DNA from: Puccinia triticina
Taxonomy: Eukaryota; Basidiomycota; Pucciniomycetes; Pucciniales; Pucciniaceae
NCBI RefSeq assembly: GCF_026914185.1
Contig: NC_070559.1
Location: forward strand, 3,162,001 to 3,226,000
Length of the DNA: 64,000 nt
Reading direction: 5' to 3'
A program made the position numbers and the translations under genes. Below, one piece after another: positions 1 through 11,500 of this stretch (its first letter is position 1; each line of letters starts with the position of its first letter). Below the pieces are notes generated by a model. It saw only the letters and a list, made by a program, of their open reading frames with translations, did no database searches and was not told where the DNA came from.

Positions 1-236
1 GTTACATATGTAGGAGATTAGTAATAATGTCTCTAACATATGTAACAGTTTTTTATTATTTTTCTGTGATATTATGTCACGGTGGCTCTGACATAGTAGC
101 CAGCTGACATTGAGAGTGGGTTCTTAACCAATTCATTTTCAGTTCTCCTGCCGTTTCCTTGGGCTGAAGATCTACTATTTACCTCTTGACTCGGTCTAGG
201 GTTTGAGGGAAGCTATATTTGCCTAGTTTTTATGTA

Positions 237-365
237 CGGCGCTCTGCGCCGCAAGTACTATTCAATAATGAATATCTTTTTTGACCTTGTGCGCGGCGCT
301 CTGCGCCGCTACTATTAGTAAAAGAATGTATTTTCTATCTTATCTTTAGCGGCCCTTTGCGCCGC
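237..365. repeat. Three GC-rich hairpins (GGCGCTCTGCGCCGC type)
   Basis: Near-identical palindromes lie at 237-251, 293-309 and 349-365, each a perfect or near-perfect GC stem with a CTCT or CTTT loop. They sit in AT-rich DNA. The layout resembles the 3' hairpin of Helitrons (compare 6061-6085 and 19953-19977), and the third is followed 12 bases later by CTAG, but the first two lack a CTRR end at the right distance. No gene is supported around them. Confidence 0.5.
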
Positions 366-404
366 TACTTCATATACTAGAATAGTTAGCCGGGCTCTAA
401 CTTA

Positions 405-1600
405 TTATAGTAGCTCGGCTGACAAATTCAAACCCTTTCCGGTACCAACTTGTACAAGGTATGGGACAAAGATGAATAAATTGAGATTGAGACACAAAAG
501 ATAATCAGCATCAATGCTGCTTGAAGCTACATCCGCCACTGACCTGCTCAAATACCACCCAATCAAATCAATCATTATCTCTCTCATTATCCTCAGGTTC
601 TTTGTTGCTAGCTTCTTCCTTGTTCCATTTTTTTTCTCCATTTTTTTGATAATAACTATCTTTATCTTCTTCTTCATTGCTTTCTTTGTTTTGTGCTTGT
701 TTTTCTTCACTTGCTTCCTCCTGAGCTTTTGGTATGACTATGTTGGAGGAATTATCTGAAAACTTGGGCTTGTACTCATCAGGATCAGGAGATTCAATTT
801 TTTCTTGTGGGGCCAAAAAGGCAAAAGGGGCTTGGTTCCAAACCTAAACCTCCCAGAGAGACAGGTCAGTGATTGCTTCTCTCTAGTCTATGCATATGCA
901 TATGACCCAGGCGGATGAAGAAGCTTTGAGCTAACTTCTCCGCTCCCATACAGCCACATCAACAGACGCAGAGCCAAATCAGACCACACCACGCAAACTA
1001 CCAAACAGGTAAGTATTGCGAGCTGGTTCAGGAGATGAGACGGATTGACAGCTGACTATGGTGAACAATTGCAGCACAATTGATACCGACCATTGCCAAG
1101 GCCTAATTGGCTCCAGCCTCAGAGAAAGGATCACCCAGGCTCCAAAAGGAGGTGAGTCACTTATCTCTGCAGAGCCCCCATAAGATAGCTGCAGGACTGA
1201 CTTTCCTATGTGTCCAAACACAGACTCTAGAACAATCAGCCGCCTATCCAAGCGCATTGTTAGTTGTTGAGGCACTGTCCAAATTGACCAAATGTAAGTG
1301 CAATAGCTAACTCCAAGAGTTAAGATAGGTACTGATGTGTTGCACAGTAAACCAGGACTTTCAAGTCTCAGCTTAACTTGCCAACTTCCAACTGCCTTGG
1401 AGCAGTCCTCTTTCATCCTCTTACTCTCTTTTCAATCAAGAGACAGAATTCTACCCGCTCTTAGGTAACCCTATATCCTTTAGAAAAGATTGTATTTTGG
1501 CAAATTGTAGTTACAAGTCTAGTGACTAATTGGAAATAAAGTACTCTTAGTTGTTCCAATTCTTTTATTTTTTTTTTGTCTATTTTCTCATCTGTTGTTT
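405..1600. other. Low-complexity stretch, no gene called
   Basis: The minus strand of 568-816 stays open for 82 codons rich in Glu, Lys, Asn and Asp, and the opposite strand is rich in Phe/Ile/Leu. Such bias arises easily from purine/pyrimidine asymmetry. No domain, intron signal or conserved motif supports a protein here. The interval 979-1416 also has an open minus frame that I do not recognise. Confidence 0.3.
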
Positions 1601-1699
1601 TACTACTCTTCCCAATTGCTACAGGTTTTTATTGAATTCAATGAGTTCAAGCAAATTTAGGATGTAACTAATTTTGATATTGCAAAGTAAAAGGACATA

Positions 1700-2356
1700 C
1701 GGTGACAATAAGGAGTGGATTGGCAGGAAGTGCTCCACTTTCAGATCCAGTGGATGATTCAAGCGCGCTATCACTGTCAGAATCACCTCGCTTGGCCTTC
1801 TTCTTTCCCTAATGAACATGAAAAGCTTGTAAGCTTCCCAATAATCCAAACAAACAGCAACGCAGCTGACCTTTCCTTTGCGTTGATTCTTTCTCTTCTT
1901 ACCATTAATCTCCTCACTTGTTTCAACTGGTTCTTTTCGCGGGCGTCCTTGTGTTTGCTTGGGTTGAAAATTGCCTGGGAGCTTCTCCTTTTGTGGTCGG
2001 CCAACCTTTTTCTTTTCCAACTTTGCTTGAACATGCTCCCATGCCAAGGGATCTCGCTTGGTGGAGTTCGCAGATGACTTGTTTGTTGCACCTTTGGGTC
2101 TGCCCTTGTGAGTTTGATCAACTGGATCTTCAATTGGAGTTATAACATGTGTTTGATTGAGTAGACTAGTAAATTGAGAGATGTAGTTGGATTTTTCGTG
2201 AGCCGGAAGATTTTGAAATCTCTTGTATATTTCATGCAAAAAGGTTTGGTCAAGGGATTCTGTCTCTTTGGAGGGAATCTGAGAGAGCGCTGGGATGGGA
2301 ACATCCTTTAAAGAAATCAAGAATAGATTAAGATCATCGTGAGTCTTTACATACAT
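1700..2356 (-). pseudogene. Fragment of a protein with AT-hook-like GRP motifs, possibly MULE transposase tail
   Basis: The first exon (2356-1871, 162 codons) holds three Gly-Arg-Pro cores in basic context (KGRPKG, VGRPQK, QGRPRK), the minor-groove-binding core of AT-hooks, after a helical stretch ending in SNYISQF. A phase-0 intron fits at 1870-1809 (donor GTCAGC, acceptor ATTAG); the next exon continues with a Lys-rich run and an acidic Ser/Asp/Glu patch and reaches another donor-like GTATGT near 1700. I recall this arrangement from the C-terminal part of rust Mutator-like transposase or OTU-fusion genes, but no catalytic domain is visible upstream or downstream. It may be the end of a decayed transposase gene or an unrelated DNA-binding protein. 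Confidence 0.35.
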
Positions 2357-2359
2357 AAA

Positions 2360-3780
2360 GAAATCAATTACAGAGTGTGAGCCTGAGTCTCTTTAGTGAC
2401 AGCAGGACACAAGAAAGAAAGGGGGAATAATTGGATTTCTTTGGATAAAGAAAATACAATTATGAGAGAGAGAGAGAAAGATAGAGAGAAACTGAGCAGG
2501 ATTAAGATGAGCAGATATTCAAGGTTATTCTAGTGGGAATGCACGTCCACTGGCAATGCTACCTCTTCAGAAGAGTGCTGCCAAGCTGTGCTAGAGAGTG
2601 CTACAGCCTCCTCTCACCAAAGAAACGTGGAGGGTCTCTGGATTAGATAAATTTAATCCAGCCACAATTTTTTAGCTTCCTTCTGGATAGTCAAGGTTCT
2701 TAAAGGGAAACCTAAGGGACAGCCCTTTAATCAAGATAAGGCAAAGGCCAGCATTTATGGAGGGACAGCCCTGTGATCAAGAGAAGGCAAAGGCCAGCAG
2801 AAAGAACAGATCAAACAAGACACAGAGTTTTACCTCTGAGATAAACAAGGTTCAGTGAAAAAGGTTACTTACTGTCAATATCCTAGGCGCCTGTGACGGT
2901 AGGTATACTGGGAGTGTTGTAAACTCTTTGGTGGTGATCCTGGGGTTATCTGGGGTGTGGTTCTGGTGTGCTGAAGTCTGTAGATCCGCCTCAGGCAAGG
3001 GGGATCCTGACTACGAAAATTTTCACAGTTTGGTTATGTAATTTACATATGTACATGTGGTTTGGCGCGCCTGGTAGCGCTGACACGTCACAACTGCGCA
3101 AGCGCGCCACAACTCAATAACTCAGGGAAGGAGTATAGTTACAATGAATTGATAAGTTGTAACTAAGGTGAAAATTGCATGAGGAAACAGAATATGAAGT
3201 CAAAACAAGGTTATCTCTTAAGATGAAAAAGATATAAAGTAATTTATATGTAACAAAGGTAGAACAGGCAGCTTTTAGGTCAGCTGTGATGACTCTAAGG
3301 CTGACACAGAGATTCTTACCAGTTGCTTGGGCAGGCTGTCCTTGCAACCCAAGCGTCCTGTCAACCGCATGGATTCAGCAAATGTCCTCCGGACGCCGGT
3401 GAAAGCGTCAGGATAACCCAGGTATCCCGAGAACGGCTGGGTTGAGGACATCATCCTCTCAACGCCAAATCTTCTGTCAAAGGGACTTTGACGTCCCAGA
3501 AACCCCAGATCCTGCAACCATCGCGGTTGATGAGGACTTCAGTGAATACAATCCGCCTAAAATCTGTCCTGTGGCCATCAAGACAACCACAACGTTCCCC
3601 CGCGGTCCTAGTGGTTGCCAGGACACGTGATTCCTGCAACTGTTTGGGCAACGTCCCGACTTCTCTCAATCACTCCTGTGGTGTAGGGGATCCGTGTAAC
3701 TAAATAAAATTCTGAATACATATTTTTTTTCTTCTTTTTCTTTGGTTCTGGGGTTGTCCTGTTGTTGACACCGCCCCCGC
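2360..3780. other. Unassigned repeat-like DNA with a short tandem duplication
   Basis: A GA-rich microsatellite lies near 2465-2490. A unit of about 47 bases beginning GGGACAGCCCT is tandemly duplicated at 2708-2800, both copies containing GGCAAAGGCCAGCA. From 3060 to 3770 the sequence is GC-richer, carries an AATAAA-like signal near 3702 and could be part of an LTR, but I could not define both ends. No gene is supported. Confidence 0.3.
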
Positions 3781-3782
3781 AG

Positions 3783-3870
3783 ACTAACTTAACTAAGTCC
3801 CTCTCTATGTGGAGGGGGGACGCCGTCCCGCAGGGACCCTCCAAAGGAGGGACTTATGCGCTATGTTGCC
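3783..3870. repeat. Dispersed hairpin element, AAGTCCCTC family
   Basis: The sequence begins CTAACTTAACTAAGTCCCTC and ends with GGAGGGACTTATGCG, so its flanks form a long stem around a GC-rich core containing GACGCCGTCCCGCAGGGAC. Related copies or half copies occur near 6440, 19995, 27433, 28618, 39900, 41545, 44172 and 44838. Confidence 0.65.
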
Positions 3871-5399
3871 CCTCTTGCCTGAGAGCATCAGGAAAATTGA
3901 TCCTTTTTTTTTCAATGTGCTGTACAGCTGCCATCGCTTATTGGGTGACTACAAAGTCACCCAACAAAATGAGGGACTTATCCAGGAGAATCTCTGTGTC
4001 TCCTTCTTGAACTTGTGAGGGCCTTCAATTCTTGGTTAATTGTGTGTTTTCCAATTTTGTTCCTCCAAAGAGACTGAAACAACAAATCCTGTATCAACTG
4101 CCACATCTCATGGAACAAAGATTCCGCATGAAATACAGCAGTTGAAATTAAAAACAGATAATTGCGTGGACATGACTATATTTTTTTTTGGCAGCAGTTC
4201 CCCTATGGAAGTTCCGACCACAAAAAAAATGTCAAATATCAACGCAACTACCTGTATGAAGGCACAAACGCTGGGGAGACAATAATTTGGCTAGAGCCAA
4301 TCAATACACCCCAGCAGCCTGGGGAATAATCAGTTCTGGGTCGCCTCCTTTTATGCCTTCTCAAAATGCACACAGTTCCCACGTTGGGTACAATGCTGGG
4401 CTTATTGTTATTGTTTTGTGCATATCACTTTTCCAATTGCTCAATTAGGCTACTTTCAATTCTTTTGTTCTTCATCTAAAAAGCATTAGTTGCCAACTTG
4501 GTCCCACTCTCCAATTGCAACACCTAAATTGGTCCTACAACATCTGGAATGCTCTGTTCTTCCCTTCGATCTGGATACAACTGCTTTTCCAACCGCTACA
4601 ATAGTTCACCACATTACTTTATGCGGCCGTCCTTATGTTGCTTTACCGGCGTGTTAATTCGTGATATCCTCAAGCGCCCACGGACTATTTCTTTTCCCGT
4701 TCCTTTGCCTTTTGTTGCTTTTTCATCCACCCATTGGGATCTTTGTACATTACAGCACAAAAGTTTAGGCTTGATCTCCCCAAGAAACAAGCAACTATGT
4801 ATTTATTTTCCCGGTCCATTGACTTTCCCCATAGGGTAAATAGCAAATCTTGGTGCTTTCTATTGTGTATTGCCTGTGCCTGTTGCTGAACCTCACATCC
4901 TTTTACATGTATCAAATATCTGTGTTCAATTATACACATTGGAAGCCCGATTTGCTGATTGCTTTAATTTTGTATTCTACAGAAAGATCCTAATTCAGAT
5001 CCTTCTCCTCAACCATACCTTATAATCTTGTTCTGCAAGATCTGAGACGGAGGACAAGATCACTGAGTGAATCGGGTCTTTTCTCTTTGGTTGGGGTAGT
5101 TACGACAAGGATCACAGGTTACTTGAAGCTGAATGCAACAAACCAGGTGAAGTTTCTGGACCGGATCAAGCTTCCGGACGCTGTAGGAAATACAGGGGTG
5201 GATGGGACGGTGACAAATGTCTTGTTGACTAAGACTGTTGGGGTCTGGATTGATCTCCCCACCGCAATCATCCAGTTCTTAGTCTCCATCTTCAAGCCTC
5301 CTCACTCCACCTCCCCCTCCCTTCACCATCCTCAAGACAAAAGCAGCACAGACATTCTGTTGCCCTTGTCCTATTATCACAAAATTTGCCTGACCCAAT

Positions 5400-5794
5400 C
5401 AGCTACCTATTCTTCCCAGCCCCTGTTTTATGGTTGAAGGAGGGCATGCCAGTGGTCTGTATCCGGAATTTGATGATTGGCACAGAGCTGTGTAATGGGA
5501 CTTGTCTCCTTGCTACTGGGATTCAACCACATTTTTTTGAAGTGTCAGCTAATGACGGGCCCAACTGCAGGGCTTGATATTGCTCTGCCCAAAGTTACCA
5601 TCATCCATGAACTGGATGAGGTGTTTGGTACAAATTTTTTGCAATATCAGTGCCCGGTGGCTCCGGCTTTTGCAATGACAGTTAACAGAGCTCAGGGTCA
5701 AACTCTGAAGCATGTTGGAGTCTACCAAGGCCAGTGTTTGCACATGGCCAGTTATACATTGCTTTATCAAGGGCAGCAACCATTCAAGGGTTGA
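5400..5794 (+). pseudogene. Helitron PIF1-like helicase C-terminal relic
   Basis: Two overlapping frames encode pieces of the C-terminal part of a PIF1-type helicase as found in Helitron RepHel proteins. The first has a block reading LKEGMPVVCIRNL followed by ELCNGT. After a frame change the second has FAMTVNRAQGQTLKHVGVY, matching the conserved motif of the family (usually FAMTINKSQGQTL) and followed by a degraded version of the block that normally reads HGQLYVALSR. The frame break and the absence of Walker motifs, Rep domain and start make this a dead fragment. It lies on the same strand as the Helitron-type 3' end about 270 bases downstream, which supports it being the tail of one decayed Helitron. 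Confidence 0.75.
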
Positions 5795-6060
5795 TGGTAG
5801 GCTTAGTTAAATCATGTTCAACAACAAATTTTGTTGATTGCACAGTGATTCAAAGTGCAGTTGGGTAGGATCTTTTGGTGCATCATGCTAGCCCTGGCGT
5901 GATAGGTGTGGGGGGCGGCTCCCTTATGTGGGGTGTTTACTTCTTCTCTTAGGTTGTTTTTCCTGTTCTTGTATCATTGGTTTGTATTGCTTTGCGGTGG
6001 AATGTAGCTATATGGGTTGCCTACTATTTCAAGCTGAAAAAGGGTGGATTGTACTTCTCC

Positions 6061-6085
6061 CGCGGCGGAGCCGCAAGTTCCCTAG
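6061..6085 (+). mobile_element. Helitron 3' terminus
   Basis: A GCGGC-GGA-GCCGC hairpin at 6062-6074 is followed after seven bases by CTAG (6082-6085) and then a T. This is the canonical Helitron 3' end: a short GC hairpin, a CTRR terminus, and insertion before T. It lies downstream of, and on the same strand as, the helicase relic at 5400-5794. Confidence 0.7.
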
Positions 6086-6439
6086 TGATTAATCAAAAAG
6101 CGTAAAGAACCATTGCTACTTAAATGTCTATACGCACTCATGGGCTACTGTCATTGAAACAGCATAGTATGTTTTAGCACTGAATACAGTTTGAATGTGT
6201 GGAAGTGCCTGGAATTCAAGTGTAATGCCCAAGAGGAAATAAAAAATCTACACATCAGGATAGTGAAGGCAGCTGATGGGATGGAGACAAAAAAAAAGTA
6301 GGTACATGGGGACCGCTTGCGTGGTCCCAGAATTTGAAATGAAAACTAGAAGGAAAAGCGTCCAGGGACGAATGCGTGAGGTTGATTATGAAAAACTGCC
6401 CACCAAAAGCTGAAATGCTCTCAGCCCACAGAGTTGACT

Positions 6440-6475
6440 TAGCACGTAAGTCCCTCCTTCGGAGATCGCTGCGCT
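6440..6475. repeat. Half of an AAGTCCCTC hairpin element, cut by the Copia LTR
   Basis: The left arm (ACTTAGCACGTAAGTCCCTCC and the loop-side TCGGAGATCGCTGCGC) is present but the right arm is missing, because the Copia 3' LTR begins at 6476. The element therefore predates the Copia insertion or was truncated with it. Confidence 0.55.
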
Positions 6476-6706
6476 TGAAGAGCAAAGATATCAGGATACG
6501 GTGGAATGAGATGGAAAACTCCCCCAAAGGGAATAATATGATTACACCACGAATAGAGTTTATATACAAAAATAGTTATGTACTTGGGTTGATGAGAGAA
6601 AACATATAAAACCATAATGAAAATATGTAATAAAGTATGAAATGATGTAATAGAAATATGTAAAAACGTAGTGATTATATAAGGCCTAAAATGATATGTC
6701 ACAACA
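6476..6706 (-). repeat. Copia 3' LTR
   Basis: About 230 bases, shared with 13926-14131 and 17315-17545. On the minus strand it starts TGTTGTGACATATCA and carries a TATATAA box about 35 bases in, a plausible U3 promoter. The last bases are TCTTCA. The polypurine tract GAGGGGGGAG abuts its minus-strand start. Confidence 0.8.
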
Positions 6707-6736
6707 CTCCCCCCCTCAACAACCCCAAAAAACAAA

Positions 6737-8314
6737 CGGATGTACTTCGCGCACTGCAAAAAACTCGTCGCGCACTGCAGGGGGCGTCCACTCAACGTCC
6801 CGGCCACAGTGCGCGGAAGCTCAAAATGCTTCGCACACTGCAAATGAAAAGCTTGAAATTCTCATTTTTTTTTTCTGCCAGCCGGCAGAGGGGATTTTTC
6901 TTTCCCCTCCTCCATTTTCTTGGGGTATTTGGACCCCCCAGCATGACATAAAAAAAGGATGATAAAAAAATACAAAAAATAAGCGGAGCGCCTCCCCAGG
7001 GCGCACCCCCCGGGGATTTTTAACCTGCTAAAAAGCCATGGATCGGGTACCCAGCCCCTCGAAAACAGAGTTCAAGGGGCAGAAGTACATACCCCATGAC
7101 TTCGCCGTGCGGATGGCCGGCACAGGCTGGTCCCGGAGCGGAGTACATGCACACTCCCCCGATGACCGGCCAGCACGCACGTGGAGTGCAAATCACCGGT
7201 CATCGAGGGGATTACGCACTCCTCTCAATGACCGGAACGGTCCCGCTTATCGAGAGGAGTAAACACATCTCTCGATGACTGGAACGGTCCCGGTTATCGA
7301 GAGGATTAAATACACCACTCAATGACCGGAACGAACCCGGTCATTGAGAGCAATTGATCCCCTCGATGAACGGAACGGACCCGGACATCGAGAGGAGGAA
7401 CACTCTCGATGACCGGGTCTGTTCCAGTCGTCAAGGGGAGTGTTGACTCCTCTCAATGACTGGAACAGACCCAGTCACGGTCATCGAGAGGAGTAAACAC
7501 TGCTCCTCTCAACGACTGAAACAGACCCGGTCATCGAGAGTGTTCCTCCTCTCGATGGCCGGGTCCGTTCCATTCATTGAGGGGATTAAGTGCTCCTCTC
7601 AATGACCGGAGCGCACCGTTCATCAATCCTCTCCTTGAACAGTTTGCTCCGGTCATTGAGGGAGTGTTTCTCTACTCGGTGACCGCAGCAGACTCGGTCA
7701 TCAAGATGATTATTTTCTCGATGCCCGGGTTCGTTCCGGTCATTGAGTGGTGTATTTAATCCTCTCGATAACCGGGACCGTTCCGGTCATCGAGAGATGT
7801 GTTTACTCCTCTCGATAAGCGGGACCGTTCCGGTCATTGAGAGGAGTGCGTAATCCCCTCGATGACAGGTGATTTGCACTCCACGTGCGTGCTGGCCGGT
7901 CATCGGGGGAGTGTGCATGTACTCCGCTCCGGGACCAGCCTGTGCCGGCCATCTGCACGGCGAAGTCATGGGGTATGTACTTCTGCCCCTCGAACTCTGT
8001 TTTTGAGGGGCTGGGTACCCGATCCATGGCTTTTTAGCAGGTTAAGAATCCCCGGGGGGTGCGCTCCGCTTATTTTTTGTATTTTTTTATCATCCTTTTT
8101 TTATGTCATGCTGGGGGGTCCAAATACCCCAAGAAAATGGAGGAGGGGCAAGAAAGATCCCCTCTGCCAGCTGGCAGAAAAAAAAATGAGAATTTCATGG
8201 TTTATTTTCTGCAGTGCGCGAAGCGTTTTGAGCTTCCGCGCACTGTGGCCGGGACGTCGAGTGGACTCCCCCTGCAGTGCGCGACGAGTTTTTCGCAGTG
8301 CGCGAAGTACATCC
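6737..8314. mobile_element. 1.58-kb foldback element with long TIRs and a palindromic core
   Basis: The two halves are inverted copies. Both ends begin GGATGTACTTCGCGCACTGC (one mismatch-free terminal block), and the arms remain alignable for about 600 bases, through the GGGGGGTCC/AAATACCCC block, a ridge of AAGCGGAGCG and the ATGGATCGGGTACCC block near 7038 and 8027. AAAAACAAA flanks both ends (6728-6736 and 8315-8323), a probable 9-bp target-site duplication, which would fit a Mutator-like non-autonomous element. The central part (7190-7870) is an array of GACCGG-type hairpin units. It is inserted just downstream of the Copia polypurine tract. Short open frames in the arms are mirror images of each other and are not genes. 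Confidence 0.8.
7190..7870. repeat. Array of GACCGGAAC-type palindromic units
   Basis: Units of roughly 35-45 bases have the form CTCTCGATGACCGGAACG followed by its inverse CGGTCATCGAGAG. The stem sequence (GATGACCGG) is kept, while spacers and single stem positions vary in compensating pairs. The array fills the centre of the foldback element. The same stem core occurs in the arrays at 47880-49030 and 53880-54200. Confidence 0.75.
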
Positions 8315-8565
8315 AAAAACAAAAAATAAATACATAAAAAAATAAAAAATAAAAAAAGATAAGGAAAGAAAATTTGAAGGGAAAGAGGAAACACAGAAAA
8401 TAAAACAAACAACTTTAACAAAACAAAAAATAGAAACTGAGACAAAAACCAAGGAGAAGTTGATTGAGAGGGAAAATCCAACAAGAGCGTCAAATAAAGG
8501 CGGAAGTTGTTGACCGAATGAACCCAAGAGGAGCGCTGGGAACAAAAAAAATAAAGCATTATTGG

Positions 8566-11500
8566 TTAAACTCCATTGAACCAATCAGCGCAATGATCCT
8601 GAGGGCCTGGAAGGAGACAGACAGATGCGGGGGGTGTATGTCCCTCGCAGCTAGCGCATACTGTCCCCCCTGTACTTGCCATAGCTTGTGACGGGCACCT
8701 CAGTCCCGTCTGAGTGGCAAACTCATTGACCTTCTTCCAACCCAGGGCCTTGGTGAAGATGTCGGCGAGCTGATTGTTGATTGAGATCCAATCCAGTCGT
8801 ACTTTTTTTTGGTAGAGCAGTTTGTTGATAGTATGAAACTCGCGATTGATGTGTCGATGTTCTTTTCGAGTGCTGCAGTCTTTTGAAATGTAAACCGCAG
8901 CCTTGTTGTCGGAGAGAATGAGTGGAGGGAGAATTGAGAAAAATTTAAATAGGAGAGAGAACACGTAGCAGGCATCCTTGGACGCGAAAGACAAAGCCAT
9001 GTATTCGGCTTGACAGGTCAATTGTGCACAACAAGACTGTCGTTTGAAGTTCCAAGAAACTGGCGCGCCCCAGACTGTAGTGATGAGGCCGTGAACGGAC
9101 CTTGATCCTTTGCCACCCCAGTTAGCATCAACAAATGTTTTGGTTGCATCAGAAACGTCGCCTCCGGCAATGATGGGTAGAGACACCGCCGCCGTGAAAC
9201 GGATGTAGCTGACAAGATGATCTAGAGCTGTCCAATGGGACTCGTCAGGAGCCATTGAAAATCGCGCCAGAAAGTTGACGGCAAAGGTGATATCTGGCCG
9301 AGAACCCTGAGACAAGTAGAGAAGGCATCCAGTGACAGATAGATATTTCTTGTCCATTTCTTTGGAAGGATTGGACAGCAAGTCGGAAGAAAGAATAGGG
9401 GTCTGAGTTTTGATGTTGGAGGGAATCAAACTGGTGATTTTGCTGACCAGAAGGGGCTGATCAATGCGAAATCCACCTGGAACCTCACGTACTCGCAGGC
9501 CAACAATGCTGGAAAGTTGCTGATCCCATTTCAGATCGGGGGCAGAGTCAAGTTTAGATTTGAGCCGCTCTAGAAGTGATTTGGAGCTTGCAGTGAAGAT
9601 ACCATTGTCGACATGCACCCACAAGAAAGCCATGTCCGAACCATCGCGATACGAGTAGGTAGATTGATCTTTGAGATTTGGAAAGAAACCAATGGATGAA
9701 AGGCGATTCTTGAGATGCAGCCACCAGCAACGGCTGGCCTGCCGAGTTCCGTAGAGGGCCTTGCAGAGTTTGAGAACACAGTTTGGTGAAACATGCACAC
9801 CAGGCGGCGGTCGAATATACACATCATGATTGATGTCACTGTGGAGGAATGCAGACTTGACATTGAAGGAAGCAACCGGCCAAGAGAAACGCGACGCTAT
9901 TGCCAGAAGAACCCGCAGCAATGTGAAGGTCGGAGTAGGAGCAAAAGTTTCTCTCACATTTACTCCATGAACTTGACAAAAACCTTGTGCAAAGATCCGC
10001 GCCTTGAAACGAGTGATTTCTCCTTCTTGACTACGCTTAAGCGCAAAGACCCACCGGCAGTTAATAAAATCAAAGCCGGCCAACATTGGGACCTCATCCC
10101 AGACATGAAGAGAAATCATCATGCCAACCTCATCGTCGCATGCTTGCATCCAATGAGTGCTGGAATCCGATCTGAGTGCCTGGTGGTAGGTATCCGGCGC
10201 ATCAGAGATAAAGGGCGAAACCAATACCGCTGACTCCAGGCAAGCATCCTGAATGTTGAACTCTCTCATCAAGGTGAAATCACCAAGATGTTGAACAGTG
10301 ATACAGCTTAAAATGGAGGTTAACTCGCCAGGATTTGAAAGTGCGTAAGGGAGTTCGTTTTTATGAAAGGCAACCGATGCTCCGCGCTCCAATTTATTGG
10401 CAACCGGGTCCCATAAGATCCAACCGTGGGCGACATCAGAAACACCAACGTGAATGAGTTCCTTGGCGCGGGGAACAAACTGCTTTGGGTATTTAATATT
10501 GTGCAAGTAAGCCCAACAACCAAAGATACGTAGCATATCAAGAGACGGCTTGGAACCAATACAAATCTCGTACGGCGTTTTAGTCGCATCATCGTGAACC
10601 ACACGGTTGAATACAAAAGTCGCCTGCTTGAGCGCCTGAAACCAGAGTTGAGTCGGAAGTTTTGCATGGATGAGAAGGGTACGCGCCATGTCAAGCAAGG
10701 TCCAATTGGTGCACTCTACATTGCCGTTTTGATGATGCTCATAGGGAACTGACATCTCGTGCCGGATTTGATGATCCTTCAAAAAATTGTTGAATTTATT
10801 GGAGATGAATTCACCGCCATTATTGGACCAAATGCAGAGAACCTCGTGTTTAGTGTGTTTCTCAAAGTTGAGAATCCAGTCAATAACAGAGTCACAGGCG
10901 TCAGCTTTACGGCTCAAACCAAATGTGGAAGTCATTTGGGAGAACAAATCGTGAATGACCAGTCCATAAGCGCTCCCGTTGATCACCTCAGGAAAAGGCC
11001 CAACCAGGTCAACTGAAACTATGGCCCCAGGTTTGTTGGCAATGTCACGCGAGGGAGATGAGACAGGAACATGCCGACTCTTTGCCATTGAACATGAATT
11101 ACATTTCTTCACTGATAAATTGAAACGTCTTTCAGGTAACCCATGCACTGAATTATACAGGATTGCACGATTGAGTGTGCGAACTGCTAGATGACCCAGC
11201 CGCAGATGCCATACACGCGAAGAAACACTTGAAAGAGAGGAAATGGAAGTTGGAGACAAAGCAGGAGGAATTCGAGATTTGGAGAGTGAAATGAACCATC
11301 TATAGTTTTCGGAGTAAGAGGGGAAAAGGACACCAGATTGATGAAAAAGAAATTGACCATTATCAAACAAAACCAAGCCGTCCCAGCGATCGAAGAAACC
11401 AACCGACAAAACTGTACCGTTGACCCAAGAACAAAAAAGCACATTGCTTAGCCAAAGGACACCGCTAGATCCCTTGATCACTACATCGCCAACCCCTTCT

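Noticed and set aside
405..710. 101-codon Lys-rich frame on the minus strand
   Set aside because: Pure strand-composition effect; no start context, domain or splice partners.
3081..3769. Possible solo LTR (TGACACGTC to GTTGTTGACA)
   Set aside because: No second copy, no convincing terminal inverted repeat and no target-site duplication could be found.
7262..7760. CRISPR-like regularity of repeats
   Set aside because: Units are palindromes of variable length and spacing without constant repeats and unique spacers, there are no cas genes, and the surrounding genes are eukaryotic.
7038..8027. Two nearly identical 74-codon frames on opposite strands
   Set aside because: They are the mirror arms of the foldback element; composition and context show repeat-derived open frames, not a duplicated gene.
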